Origin: Rhizobium sp. 32-5/1
GTDB taxonomy: Bacteria > Pseudomonadota > Alphaproteobacteria > Rhizobiales > Rhizobiaceae
Direction of reading: 5' to 3'
Length of the DNA: 64,000 bases
Assembly: GCF_029537235.1 (NCBI RefSeq)
Contig: NZ_CP120639.1
Coordinates: forward strand, 620,001 to 684,000
The translations under genes and the position numbers were made by a program. Below are positions 8,908 through 17,946 of the stretch, one piece after another; position 1 is the first letter of the stretch; each line of letters starts with the position of its first letter. The notes below the pieces were generated by a model. The model had not been told where the DNA came from, ran no database searches, and was given only the letters and a program-made list of their open reading frames with translations.

Positions 8908-9740
8908 GGGTTCTGTCGCAAACTTTTGGAGGGTTGCAGAAACAGCTATCGCTGGACGCAGTCAGGCTGCGAGCGCTGCGAATTGCTGAAATGCGGATTG
9001 GCCATTGCTTGGAAATTGCCGCTTGCGGATCATATGCGCTACTTCGATGCCATCCAATGTTGCCGACGCACACTTGAAAGATTTGAAGCCTTTCATGGGC
9101 CGGGTCAGCTTCTTGATGAAACGATGATCTTGCTCAATTATGTTGTTGAGGTATTTGACCTGCAGGATTTCGATCAGCCAGAACCACCCCTGCCGTAGCA
9201 GCAGCCAGTTCATGTTTTGCAATCCTGCAAGATTGGCGCCACTCTTGTCGATGACAACCTTTTCGGGCCAACCACTGTTCTTGATCGCGTGGGCGAAGAA
9301 ATTACTGGCGGCGGCTTCATCTCGGTGTTCAGACAGCATGAAATCAAGGGTTTTGCCGAATTTATCGACGGCACGGTAGAAATAGCACCATTTGCCTTTG
9401 ACCTGAATATAAGTCTCGTCCATACGCCAGGAACTGCTGGTTGGGGATTTCCGACGATGAGCTTCACAGGCAATCAGCGGCGAATAGTTTACCACCCATC
9501 TGTTCAGCGTCGCGTGGTCAACGGCAACACCACGCTCGGCCATGATCTCTTCCAGATCGCGATAGGAGACCGCATATCTGACGTAGAAAAACACCGCGTA
9601 TAAAATCACGTCTTTCGGATGGTGACTGCCTTTGAAATCGACCATGATCGCGAAACTGAACCTACCTGCACATCTTCAACACTGATCTATGGCATGATCA
9701 ACCGGGTTGCAAACGACCCAAAAAGTTTGCGACAGAACCC
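8908..9740 (-). mobile_element. IS6-family insertion sequence
   Basis: An 833-base element bounded by perfect 20-base terminal inverted repeats (8908-8927 and 9721-9740), each starting GGGTTCTGTCGCAAA when read inward. This is the IS6/IS26-type end. One transposase gene fills it. The eight bases on either side (ACCGTCCG and TGTGATGT) do not match, so there is no target duplication. That is typical of IS6 elements that have taken part in replicon fusion, deletion or inversion: the two flanks were probably not neighbours before insertion. Confidence 0.9.
8962..9645 (-). CDS. IS6-family transposase
   Basis: A 227-residue DDE transposase, slightly shorter than IS26 TnpA. It has the N-terminal helix-turn-helix region (YAVSYRDLEEIMAERG, DHATLNRWV) and the catalytic core: first Asp in WRMDETYIQVKGKW, second in VVIDKSGAN, Glu in NNIIEQDHRFIKK. 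The R and K after the Glu are also as in the family. It is intact and sits 53 bases inside one repeat and 95 inside the other. Confidence 0.95.
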   Translation of the reverse strand: MVDFKGSHHPKDVILYAVFFYVRYAVSYRDLEEIMAERGVAVDHATLNRWVVNYSPLIACEAHRRKSPTSSSWRMDETYIQVKGKWCYFYRAVDKFGKTLDFMLSEHRDEAAASNFFAHAIKNSGWPEKVVIDKSGANLAGLQNMNWLLLRQGWFWLIEILQVKYLNNIIEQDHRFIKKLTRPMKGFKSFKCASATLDGIEVAHMIRKRQFPSNGQSAFQQFAALAA

Positions 9741-10276
9741 TGTGATGTCATTAGCTGCAACCGCTGGTGATCCCGGCTCCAGCGACTGTATCTTCTAGAC
9801 CGTGGTGACCTCGCTGACATTGGGCGTTGGAACAGAGAGGCGCTAAGCTCCACAAGTAGCTGACGTGCGCACCGAAATGGGAGTTTAGGTGATGTGGCGC
9901 GGACCTGCTTTAGGCTCGGCTTGTTGTCGTGAAATGCTCTGACGCTGTTTCGCGCGGTCTAAGGATCTCATTCCGGCAGAGTTGACGGAGCCCGCGGAAC
10001 AACTGAAGCTCAAACGGGCGCGACACTCGCACAACTAACGAGGCGACACAGCGCATGCAGCAGCTACTGACGCTGCGCTGCCGAAGGCGATAAAATCTGG
10101 GGCTGTGAATGCCATCTCAAAAATTCGCTTGGAGACTACTGGATGATCGTGGCGACCGGCCACGACCATAGCCCGAATGTCTTCCAAGCTCTTCGGTGAT
10201 GTCCCTGAACGTTTCTCTAGAATAATTGTGAACTTCGTGCTACACATTCGGCCAATCCGTAGTGCGAAGGTGACAA
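9741..10276. other. Gene-poor stretch between the IS6 element and hipB
   Basis: 536 bases with no gene I can support. A minus-strand frame at 10035-10286 (83 codons) has no recognisable domain and would overlap the hipB start, so I leave it out. The last 60 bases must contain the hipBA promoter and probably its operator, but no clear palindrome stands out. Confidence 0.4.
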
Positions 10277-10597
10277 ATGCCAACACCTCATAATCCTTCA
10301 GCCGCTGTGCGGCGCGCGCTGCGCAAACTGGGCGCAGACATACACGACGCTCGCCGGCGTCGTCGCCTGCCTATGGCTGTAGTGGCTGAGCGCGCCTTTA
10401 CCTCACGCTCAACGCTGCAGAAGATTGAAGCCGGGGACACTAACGTCAGCATCGGCATCTATGCAGGTGTTTTACAGGCGCTTGGCTTGCTAGAGGGTCT
10501 GAGCGAGGTCGCGGACATTAGCAACGACAGCGTCGGTCAGTCGCTCGCCAGCGCGGAACTACCTAAGCATGCGCACCCAAAACGATCACGGGGATAG
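10277..10597 (+). CDS. hipB: HipB-like antitoxin, XRE-type helix-turn-helix protein
   Basis: A 106-residue protein with one Cro/C1-type helix-turn-helix at about residues 12 to 68: LGADIHDARRRRRLPMAVVA, then AFTSRSTLQKIEAGD as recognition helix and NVSIGIYAGVLQALGL. This is the classic HipB shape. HipB binds its own promoter, and neutralises the HipA kinase by holding it. The stop is 3 bases before hipA, so the two are surely co-translated. The C-terminal tail (about 25 residues, ending in a KRSRG basic stretch) has no domain. Confidence 0.85.
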   Translation: MPTPHNPSAAVRRALRKLGADIHDARRRRRLPMAVVAERAFTSRSTLQKIEAGDTNVSIGIYAGVLQALGLLEGLSEVADISNDSVGQSLASAELPKHAHPKRSRG

Positions 10598-10600
10598 TGC

Positions 10601-11851
10601 ATGATGGCTGATTTCGAAGTTCATATTGCCCTACACAGCCGCACTCGTCCGATCGGGCTGGCGCGGAGTAATCGTGTACGGGGTGCCGAGACGATCATGT
10701 TTGAGTATGACCGGGGCTGGCTTGACGACCCCGACCGCTTCTCGTTAGAGCCCGCGCTAGCTCTCACCCGAGGCGCTTTCGCGCCGCCAGCCGGCCTTGC
10801 AACCTTTGGCTCTATCGGTGATTCCGCACCCGATACCTGGGGCCGACGCCTCATGCAACGTTCGGAGCGGCGCATCGCTCAGCGCGACGGCCGGGCCGTT
10901 CGCACGCTGGCCGAAAGCGACTATCTGCTTGGCGTCGCCGACGAGACACGGCTTGGCGCGCTTCGCTTTCGCTGGGTCGGCGACGAGAAATTCCAGGCGC
11001 CGATCCGCGCCGGCATCCCTGCCCTTATCGAACTCGGCCGCCTGCTGCAGATCACGGAACGCGTCCTGCGCGATGAAGATACCGACGAAGACCTACAACT
11101 TATCTTCGCACCTGGGTCGTCGCTTGGTGGAGCGCGACCGAAGGCTTCTGTCATCGATCAGCATGGCCATCTCTCGATTGCCAAGTTCCCCAAGGAAACG
11201 GACGACTACAGCATGGAGACATGGGAGGAGATTGCGCTGCGACTGGCCGAACAAAGCGGCATCGTTACGCCCCTCCACGAACTCATCGACGTCGCGGGAA
11301 AGAAAGTCATGCTCTCCCGTCGCTTCGACCGCGACGGTGCTGTCCGCATCCCCTTTCTTTCGGCGATGGCGATGATGGGCGCAAAGGACGGCGAGCGCGG
11401 CAGCTACCCTGAGATCGTAGACGCCTTGGCCGAACACGGCGCGCAGGGAAAAACAGATGCACACGCGCTTTATCGCCGCGTCGCCTTCAATGTGCTGATC
11501 TCCAACGTCGACGATCACCTGCGAAATCATGGTTTTCTTTGGCTCGGCAAATCCGGTTGGTCTTTGTCGCCTGCCTATGACCTCAATCCCATGCCGACGG
11601 ACGTCAAACCGCGGGTGCTGACGACAAACATCGATCTTGACGAAGGCACGTGCTCGCTTGACCTGCTCGAAGAAGCGGCTGGTTTCTTCGCCCTCACGCT
11701 CTCCCAGGCCCGTTCGATCATTAAGGAAGTGGCTATCTCGACTGCGACATGGCGGGAGACAGCAAAAACGGTCGGTGCTCGGTCCGCTGAAATCAACCGT
11801 ATGGCCAGTGCGTTCGAGCACGATGATTTGCAACGAGCGCTAGCCCTATGA
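10601..11851 (+). CDS. hipA: HipA-family serine/threonine kinase toxin
   Basis: A 416-residue HipA kinase. HipA phosphorylates glutamyl-tRNA synthetase in the best studied case and so triggers dormancy. Seen here: the N-terminal subdomain with FGSIGDSAPDTWGRRLM, the Gly-rich ATP loop SSLGGARPKA near residue 175, KFP with its ATP-binding lysine, the catalytic NVLISNVDDHLRNHGF near residue 305, and the metal-binding AYDLNP near residue 330. All key residues appear present, so the kinase should be active. It lies 3 bases after hipB and overlaps the next gene by ATGA, giving a three-gene operon rather than the usual two. The target is unknown. Confidence 0.92.
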   Translation: MMADFEVHIALHSRTRPIGLARSNRVRGAETIMFEYDRGWLDDPDRFSLEPALALTRGAFAPPAGLATFGSIGDSAPDTWGRRLMQRSERRIAQRDGRAVRTLAESDYLLGVADETRLGALRFRWVGDEKFQAPIRAGIPALIELGRLLQITERVLRDEDTDEDLQLIFAPGSSLGGARPKASVIDQHGHLSIAKFPKETDDYSMETWEEIALRLAEQSGIVTPLHELIDVAGKKVMLSRRFDRDGAVRIPFLSAMAMMGAKDGERGSYPEIVDALAEHGAQGKTDAHALYRRVAFNVLISNVDDHLRNHGFLWLGKSGWSLSPAYDLNPMPTDVKPRVLTTNIDLDEGTCSLDLLEEAAGFFALTLSQARSIIKEVAISTATWRETAKTVGARSAEINRMASAFEHDDLQRALAL

Positions 11852-12881
11852 CGAGAACTTTCCTTTATAGTTTCGATCCGCCCTCCGCCAACCCGATCAC
11901 CGGCGCGACCGTAGACCTCGACCTAGCGGACATTGAGGATGCCGCCATTCGCGAGGTGCTTCAAACGCCGGGCGCAGGGTATGGCGCGTGGTCTATTCTC
12001 GACGCGCTCCTTGTCCCGACCGGCATTGGGACGCCCTTTATCTTCCGCGCACCGCTCGGCCAGGCTCGAGAGGTAAAGGTCGCTCTATCGGGGCTTTTCG
12101 GCCACTTCGTCGCGCGCGCCTATTTTGAGCGCTACTTCAACCTCTCGATCTTTGCGCATCTCGGCAGTCAAACAATAGACCTGGATCGGCGGCGGAAGAT
12201 CAGAGTCACGCGTCTATCGCGAGGAGATCTACCGGATTGGATTGCGTGTGCGTCGGATTTGTCGTCGCTCACTGTCGCTGAAGCCAAGGGGTGTCACGAT
12301 CCCGGGGGCCGGCAAAAGCTCTCGCGCGGGCTTGGACGCAAGCCAGCCGTATCGACGTGATCGCCCAGGGACGTAAGGTGACTGTCAAAGGTATCGCGAT
12401 CGCCACGCGATGGGCACGGCCGTCGCTGGTCCCGGAAGACCCTCACCTTTCGGTCAAGGACCCACTTGACGAGGGCGAGCCCATCGAGCCAGAAGAGAAG
12501 GATGCCCTTTTTATCGGCATGCTTCGGCACCATATCGCCAACCTTATCCGGCCGCTTGGCCACACCGTGCTGGCGAACGCCCTCCACGCGCTCACACAGC
12601 AACGGTTCCCGCGCAGGCTTCAAGGCGATCGTGATTTCGCCCGAGCTGCGCTGGATGCGGCACCTGTAGGGGAAATCGACAAGGCGGCTGGAATGGATGG
12701 GCTGAATGGCGGGATCGTTACCCGTGCCGGCCCGGTAACTGACGCGGGCGTCACGGCAGGCGATCAGGAGGCGCTCGCGCGCCTCAATCTCGGGCCGGTA
12801 TTTGTCGGCATTGAACGCGAACTGATCGAAGCCCCCATCGAGGCCGACCCGCAGCCTGAAGCAGTCGGTCAGTCCCGATGA
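11848..12881 (+). CDS. Unrecognised third gene of the hipBA operon, frame broken once
   Basis: Starts with ATGA overlap on the hipA stop. The first frame runs to 12360, the next from about 12291 to 12881; one base lost in the G run 12304-12308 explains the break, since the restored join VAEAKGCHDPGG-PAKALARAW reads smoothly. The joined protein has about 344 residues. It has no family I know. The segment SSLTVAEAKG, a hydrophobic strand followed by E-A-K, looks like the core of a PD-(D/E)XK nuclease fold, but that is one motif only. Around residue 215 a helix pair (DALFIGMLRHHIANLIRPLG) follows. The last 90 residues are less protein-like and a further break there is possible. Confidence 0.6.
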
Positions 12882-13096
12882 GTTTGCGCGTCCTGATCGC
12901 GCGGGCGGTTGGGTCGTACCTCTGGGCGAAGAGCGACACATGATTGGCGGAACCTGACGCAGCCCGGGGATGGACAAAAGCAGGCATCGGAAAGAATTGG
13001 GGAGCGAAGACATGGATGCACACGCCGATCTTTTCGTTGGAGGGCGAGCTCCTTGCTAAAATGGTCCGAATTCAAACGGGCGTCCGATGTCGTCCT

Positions 13097-13128
13097 TGCC
13101 GTCTGACCGTCTGGCCGTCTTACCGTCC
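13097..13128. repeat. Four-copy 8-base tandem repeat
   Basis: Four consecutive copies of an 8-base unit with pattern NNCCGTCT: TGCCGTCT, GACCGTCT, GGCCGTCT, TACCGTCC. It lies in non-coding sequence. Such a short array may be variable between strains; no function can be inferred. Confidence 0.6.
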
Positions 13129-13282
13129 GCTCTATGAGCGCTGGTATATGCAGGAGCTTATCGAGAACTATCTTTCTCTGGTTTGGCGCGAGCGCATGGT
13201 GCCGGGAGAAGACGACAGTGTGCGGTGTTGTTTTGCATTTAATCGTGAGATTCCAGTCCTAACAGTTTCAACAAGATAGCCC

Positions 13283-13523
13283 GGCACTTAATTTGAGACT
13301 TGGCATTTAATTTGAGATTCTGGCTTAACTTTTTGGCACTTAATATGCGATTCGCCGCCGGGAAAAGACGGTGGCCTACGGCCAAGCTTCCATCAGAAAA
13401 TTTCCTATATTACAGATGGTTATCGCCGAACCGGAAGGCGTCAGGCGCGGAAAATCACACCGAATAATCTCAAATTAGGTGCCATCACCAGCCGGAACGG
13501 GCGCATTCTTACAATTAAATGCC
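13283..13523. repeat. Cluster of direct and inverted GGCA(C/T)TTAATTTGAG repeats, likely remains of an IS end
   Basis: Three direct copies at 13283-13300, 13302-13319 and 13335-13352 share the core GGCA(C/T)TTAAT(T/A)TG(A/C)GA. Two inverted copies lie at 13463-13483 and 13507-13523. Multiple short subterminal repeats of this type are what transposases of the IS21 family bind at the element ends. A fragment of the IS21 helper gene istB lies at 16351, on the other side of the chemoreceptor gene, which supports that reading. No istA is left. It could also be a small non-autonomous element of about 240 bases. Confidence 0.55.
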
Positions 13524-13824
13524 AAACGACAACGGCATGTTATAGGGCATGTACAATCATAAAGGGTATTACTACCGGGTTGCCGTGCGTGCCTTGCTCT
13601 GCCGATTGGTAGTCGGAGCATTTCAAAGAGGCCCGTCCCGCCAACACCACGGCACAAATACCTCCAAAGCCGGACGGTACGTCAGCTGAGTCCACTAGTT
13701 TTAGGCGAACGTTAAGTATGTGATGCGATTGTTGTTGCTTGCCTAGGCATGCCCGCACCCGAGCCCGTCTTTGCGACCGAAGCGGACATTAATTTCAAAA
13801 TGCTGAATTTGTGGGAAAAAGACC

Positions 13825-16347
13825 GTGATTGACAAGATTATGTCCCGCTTCAAGATCCAGACAAAGGTTGTCCTTCTGGTCCTGCCTTTTGTGATCAGCA
13901 TTTCTGCCGTCGGATTAAGCGGGCTCTATGCTTCCGGCCTACTTCAGGGCCGAATGGAAATCTCCAATAGCGTGCTGCAGTCATTGTCCGGCTTCAAACA
14001 TGTATTCACGGGAATGAGTGATTTCCTGATGGCGCCGACCCAGCAAAATCACGACCGCGCCGCGAAGTTTGCGGAGGAACAACTTAACCTGCTCAAGGCA
14101 ACGACGGAAGAACTGCGCAAGGAAACCGATGTTGCCTTGCTCGACAAGGCGGTTGTTGAATCCCAAACAATTTCTGAGAATATCGAGACGATCTGGGTTT
14201 TACAAAAACAACAGGAAGCTGTTCTTGTCGATGTCGCAAACGCGCAGGCCGCGCTGCTGGATAAGCAAGGAGAGACTGGCAAGCGTTCATTTAAGCTGAT
14301 TGCCGCCGCCAAGAGGATGGAGAAGGCCGCGAAAAAAGGCCTGACCAATGCCATGGACCTCGATAACGCATCCGTTCTACTCGATGCCATGGCGTCCGAT
14401 CATGAAAATGCCCAAACACTTCAAGACAAGTTCAAGGCATTTGAGAAATACAGCCCCGATCTTGAAAAATCAGTCAGCAAAGTTCTGGCGTCACTTCCAA
14501 CCGAGAAACAGCCTGACGGCAAGAAATTTGAAGAACTGGCAAAAAATCTGATTGCCCAGGTCAAAGCCAAGGACATGAGCGAAGCCGCGATGAGCCTGGC
14601 AAATAAAACGCTCGACAACCTCAGTCCGTTTGCGACAGTGTTCAAGCGGGTTAGCGGGGAGTTGATGCGCCAGTCGATCCTCAATCTAGCGGCTGCCGAT
14701 ATCGAAATATCGAATGCCGAAGGCGTCGCCAACAAGCTTCGCGCGATCGTCGGCAACAACAACGAAATTCGGGTTGTCTTTGCCGAACTTGCCGGAAACC
14801 CCTCCGAAGAGGCTGTGAAAAAGGTCGCGCGGGCACTGTATATGTATGCGACCGAAGTGGCCCGTCTCTCGCAGGCGGTGAAGAGCGACCAGTTCTTCAC
14901 CGAGTTGCCGGCGATGATGAAACCGATCCTTGATGGCCTTGAAAAGGCGGCCGTGGCGCTTTCCGGCAATTCGATGCAGAAGACAACGGAATTCGTGACG
15001 GCCTCCAAGCAGATCGAAGAGACTTGGCAATTGTTGTCGACGTTCGGCGAAACGCAGAAAGCCAACGCGCGCGTTGAACGCGATGGCGCCAATCGCATCT
15101 CCATCGGCGCCGTCCTTCTTGGCATTTTCATTGCCATGGCTGCCGGTGCGGCCCTGGTCTTCACGCTGAAGGGGCCGATTGGGCAGATCACGTTGGCGAT
15201 GCGACGATTGGCGGATGGTAGACTGGACACGTCGATTTCGGGTGACCGTCGCCCCGACGAAATCGGTGACATGGCTCGGGCCCTGGCCGTATTCAAGGAC
15301 AATGCGCTGGCCAAAGTGACAATGGAGGAGGAGACCGAACAGGTAAGGTTGGCGACCGAGGATGAGCGCAGCCGCAACGAGGCCGAAAAGCAGGAAAACG
15401 CCTTGCACGTGCAGTTCGCCGTTGATTCGCTCGCACGTGGTCTCGGCAATCTCGCCCGAGGCGACCTCCGTTTCACAATCGACACGCCGTTTGCAAGCGA
15501 CCTCGATCAATTGCGGAACGACTTCAACAGTTCTGTTGCCGGCCTTCGGGATACGCTTTCGCAGATTCGCAATGCGTCTGGCCTGATCCAGGAAAACGGC
15601 CGTCAGGTGGCGGACGCCGCCGACGATCTCGCAAAGCGCACCGAGCAACAAGCCGCCTCGCTGGAGGAAACTGCAGCGGCCGTCGGGGAAATCACAGCGG
15701 CCACCAAGACGGCGTCGGCCCGGGCAGGCGAAACCAAAGGCATCGTCGCAACCGCGAAGCGCAATGCCGACAACTCATCCGGCATCGTCCAAAATGCAAT
15801 CTCGGCAATGAGCCGGATCAAGGGTTCCTCCGACAAGATCAGCCAGATCATCGACGTTATCGACGGGATCGCCTTCCAAACCAACCTTTTGGCACTGAAC
15901 GCCGGCGTCGAAGCCGCGCGTGCTGGCGAAGCGGGCAAGGGCTTCGCCGTGGTGGCCCAGGAGGTACGTGAACTTGCCCAGCGTTCGGCGAAGGCGGCAA
16001 AAGAAATCGGCGGGCTGATTGCCAACTCCGCCGAAGAAGTATCGACCGGATCGCGTTACGTCGAGGAGACGGGCAATGCGCTGATCGAGATCTCCCGCCA
16101 GATCGTCGGTATTACGGGTCATATCGACCTGATTGCCAACTCGGCCAGCGAGCAGTCTTTGTCGCTGCAGGAAGTCAACTCGACCGTCAACCAGATGGAT
16201 CAGATGACCCAACGCAATGCGGCTATGGTCGAGGAAACCAATGCCGCCACGCGACAGCTTTCCGAAGAGGCCGACCTATTGATGGAACTGGTGGGGCGCT
16301 TCGCGCTCGACGCCCATCCGGGGCAGCCAGGCCGCCGCGCGGCATAG
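13825..16347 (+). CDS. Methyl-accepting chemotaxis protein with large periplasmic helical domain
   Basis: An 840-residue chemoreceptor, longer than the usual 550-650. TM1 is at about residues 13-35 (VVLLVLPFVISISAVGLSGL) and TM2 at about 424-447. The ~390-residue periplasmic part is predicted helical and acidic-basic in heptads, like a double four-helix bundle (HBM type), known elsewhere to bind organic acids or polyamines. A HAMP domain follows (MRRLADGRLDTSISGDRRPDEIGDMARAL in short form: MRRLADGRLD, RPDEIGDM), then a second HAMP-like unit and the signalling hairpin with IAFQTNLLALNAGVEAARAG near residue 690. No CheR-binding NWETF-type pentapeptide is visible at the C-terminus. Start may be GTG 13825 or ATG 13840. 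Confidence 0.95.
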   Translation: MIDKIMSRFKIQTKVVLLVLPFVISISAVGLSGLYASGLLQGRMEISNSVLQSLSGFKHVFTGMSDFLMAPTQQNHDRAAKFAEEQLNLLKATTEELRKETDVALLDKAVVESQTISENIETIWVLQKQQEAVLVDVANAQAALLDKQGETGKRSFKLIAAAKRMEKAAKKGLTNAMDLDNASVLLDAMASDHENAQTLQDKFKAFEKYSPDLEKSVSKVLASLPTEKQPDGKKFEELAKNLIAQVKAKDMSEAAMSLANKTLDNLSPFATVFKRVSGELMRQSILNLAAADIEISNAEGVANKLRAIVGNNNEIRVVFAELAGNPSEEAVKKVARALYMYATEVARLSQAVKSDQFFTELPAMMKPILDGLEKAAVALSGNSMQKTTEFVTASKQIEETWQLLSTFGETQKANARVERDGANRISIGAVLLGIFIAMAAGAALVFTLKGPIGQITLAMRRLADGRLDTSISGDRRPDEIGDMARALAVFKDNALAKVTMEEETEQVRLATEDERSRNEAEKQENALHVQFAVDSLARGLGNLARGDLRFTIDTPFASDLDQLRNDFNSSVAGLRDTLSQIRNASGLIQENGRQVADAADDLAKRTEQQAASLEETAAAVGEITAATKTASARAGETKGIVATAKRNADNSSGIVQNAISAMSRIKGSSDKISQIIDVIDGIAFQTNLLALNAGVEAARAGEAGKGFAVVAQEVRELAQRSAKAAKEIGGLIANSAEEVSTGSRYVEETGNALIEISRQIVGITGHIDLIANSASEQSLSLQEVNSTVNQMDQMTQRNAAMVEETNAATRQLSEEADLLMELVGRFALDAHPGQPGRRAA

Positions 16348-16350
16348 AAA

Positions 16351-16455
16351 CTAGGACGCGGTACTGGCAAAACGCATGTCGCGACCGCCCTCGGCATCCA
16401 GGCGATCGAGCATCATCGTCGAAAAGTCCGCTTCTTCTCAACCATCGAATGCCGC
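16351..16455 (+). pseudogene. istB: Fragment of IS21-family helper ATPase (istB)
   Basis: A short open piece right after the chemoreceptor stop encodes the Walker A region of IstB: GRGTGKTHVATALG, then KVRFFSTIE, after which similarity ends. In IS21 elements IstB is the ATPase that assists the IstA transposase. Nothing else of the gene is present, so it is a dead remnant, left by a deletion whose edge lies within a few bases of the chemoreceptor stop codon. Confidence 0.7.
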
Positions 16456-17093
16456 TTAGTAGAAAGCGATGTGGTGTCGCGCGCCTTGAACAGATACGAA
16501 CCTACGACACGTTTGTTCAGAAAGCTAAACTACTGAAAAATCGCGTTTGATACAGAAAGTCCGACTATGGGATCAAGTGCATGCAGTGCGATGCGAGATA
16601 GGCAAACTGCAGAGATGTCGACATCAAACGGACACCGGCTTGGTTTCGCTTCGTCCAGAACATCCAGGATGTTGCCTATCCAATCCCAGAGCCCGACCAC
16701 CGTTGGGTCGCGTTGTATATCTGCTCGTTCGGGAGCGGGTTGATCGACGGCGATCCGGGGCCGGACCAGGAACCCATCCATCAAGCGCGGGATGGGACGC
16801 ATTAATAGATCCGGCTGCGACGAATAACGATCATGCTGATGCGCATCTTATCGCCATCCTCGGCACCTGATGCTATCTTCTTTTCGGTCCGGTCATCAGG
16901 TCAGAGTCGATGGCCACTACTGCTGAGACGGGTCACATACGACGTGAAGCCGCGAACGCCGGACTTAGGCGATTGCGAACCATGCGGAGCCGCCCTTGAA
17001 AAGCCGACAAGCAACCGATATATATCGGTCATAGTCGAGAGCGCTGATCCGTCGGTGCGTTGAACGATTGTTTCACTCGGCTTACCTAATTGG
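16456..17093. other. Gene-poor stretch between istB fragment and DUF3800 gene
   Basis: 638 bases in which I can support no gene. Frames of 75 to 107 codons exist on both strands (for instance 16530-16802 minus and 16547-16870 plus), but they overlap each other, have no recognisable motif and their composition is not protein-like. It is most likely decayed insertion-element or island sequence. Confidence 0.4.
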
Positions 17094-17119
17094 AGCGGAC
17101 CGCATGCGGTCCGCTTTTT
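17094..17119 (+). terminator. Perfect rho-independent terminator
   Basis: A perfect 22-base palindrome, AGCGGACCGCATGCGGTCCG with CT to close, followed by a run of T. The 10-11 base pair GC-rich stem and T tract make a strong plus-strand terminator. No obvious gene lies just upstream on this strand, so it may end an unrecognised transcript or be left over from a lost gene. It also shows that the DUF3800 gene must start downstream of it. Confidence 0.8.
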
Positions 17120-17136
17120 CGTTTCAGGGGGATTCG

Positions 17137-17946
17137 TTGCATCTATTATATCTTGACGAGTCTGGTCACTCGCATGATCCAAGCTCCGACTTCTTTGTCC
17201 TTGCCGGCTTTAGCATATTCGAGCGTCAAACACATTGGCTGGAAGCCCAGATAGACCCTGTGGCGGCGCGCTTCAGCTCTACCAATCCTCGAGAAATTGA
17301 GTTCCACGGAAATCCGATGCGCTCGGGCAACGGTACCTGGAAAGGTGTGCCTCCCCACGACAGAGTTCAAGCCGTTGTCGATATCTTATCGCTACTGGAC
17401 GACAAGCAGTTGCAGTTGAAGGTCTACGCCTGCGTCATCGAAAAGAAGCTCCTCTCTCCGAACGATATTCTGGCTCGGAGCTTCGAGGAGGTGGCTTCGT
17501 GTTTTGATGGCTATCTGAAGACGCTTTATAAGAAGAAGAACCCCCAGCGCGGCTTGGTCATCCTCGACAAAAGCAACTATGAGGAGAAAATCCAAACCCT
17601 CTCTCATGTGTTTAAGCACGTCGGGCATGCCAACGGCCAACTTCGCAACTTTGCCGAAGTCCCGCTTTTTCTGGATTCAAAGGCATCGCGCCTGATTCAG
17701 ATGGCGGATTTGATCGCCTACTGGATTTTCCGTCGTTTTCAGTCAGGCGACCAGCGTGGCTACGACCTCATAAAGCCCTACTTTGCCCGGTATGGCATCG
17801 GGCCAGTCTCAGGTCTGCGCTGTCATGTCTCGCCGGAGACAGAGGCGCGCCTCGCTTCGCTTCCAGTTCCAGCTCACCCGTTCCCCAATGCAACGCCGAA
17901 AGGTATTGCCGCCGACGTACCCCAAATTTCCCCGCTTGAAGATTGA
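17137..17946 (+). CDS. DUF3800 domain protein
   Basis: A 269-residue protein of the DUF3800 family, which has a predicted RNase-H-like fold and is common in mobile regions and near phage-defence genes. Seen: the opening strand LLYLDESGHS with the conserved D-E-S-G, then FFVLAGFSIF, LVILDKS in the middle, and the C-terminal LFLDSKASRLIQMADLIAYWIFRRF, of which SRLIQMADLIAY is the family signature. The frame is open 69 bases further upstream but that part crosses the terminator hairpin; the TTG at 17137, preceded by AGGGGGAT, fits best. Its neighbours are IS debris on one side and an exporter on the other. Biochemical role unknown. Confidence 0.85.
   Translation: MHLLYLDESGHSHDPSSDFFVLAGFSIFERQTHWLEAQIDPVAARFSSTNPREIEFHGNPMRSGNGTWKGVPPHDRVQAVVDILSLLDDKQLQLKVYACVIEKKLLSPNDILARSFEEVASCFDGYLKTLYKKKNPQRGLVILDKSNYEEKIQTLSHVFKHVGHANGQLRNFAEVPLFLDSKASRLIQMADLIAYWIFRRFQSGDQRGYDLIKPYFARYGIGPVSGLRCHVSPETEARLASLPVPAHPFPNATPKGIAADVPQISPLED

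Larger units (their letters stand above)
12882..13824. other. Long gene-poor stretch with two repeat families
   Basis: 943 bases with no supportable gene. It contains an 8-base tandem repeat at 13097-13128 and the GGCACTTAATTTGAG repeats at 13283-13523 described separately. Base composition drops clearly in AT-rich patches from about 13260 to 13540, unlike the coding DNA on either side. The end of the stretch must carry the chemoreceptor promoter. Confidence 0.5.

Noticed and set aside
10035..10286. 83-codon minus-strand frame upstream of hipB
   Set aside because: No recognisable motif, overlaps the hipB start, and would occupy the expected hipBA promoter.
12294..13013. 239-codon minus-strand frame
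   Set aside because: It lies over the third hip gene, whose start overlaps hipA and whose repaired reading has better protein character. No motif on the minus strand.
14421..15651. Long minus-strand frames opposite the chemoreceptor
   Set aside because: Mirror images of the regular heptad coding of the chemoreceptor; no features of their own.
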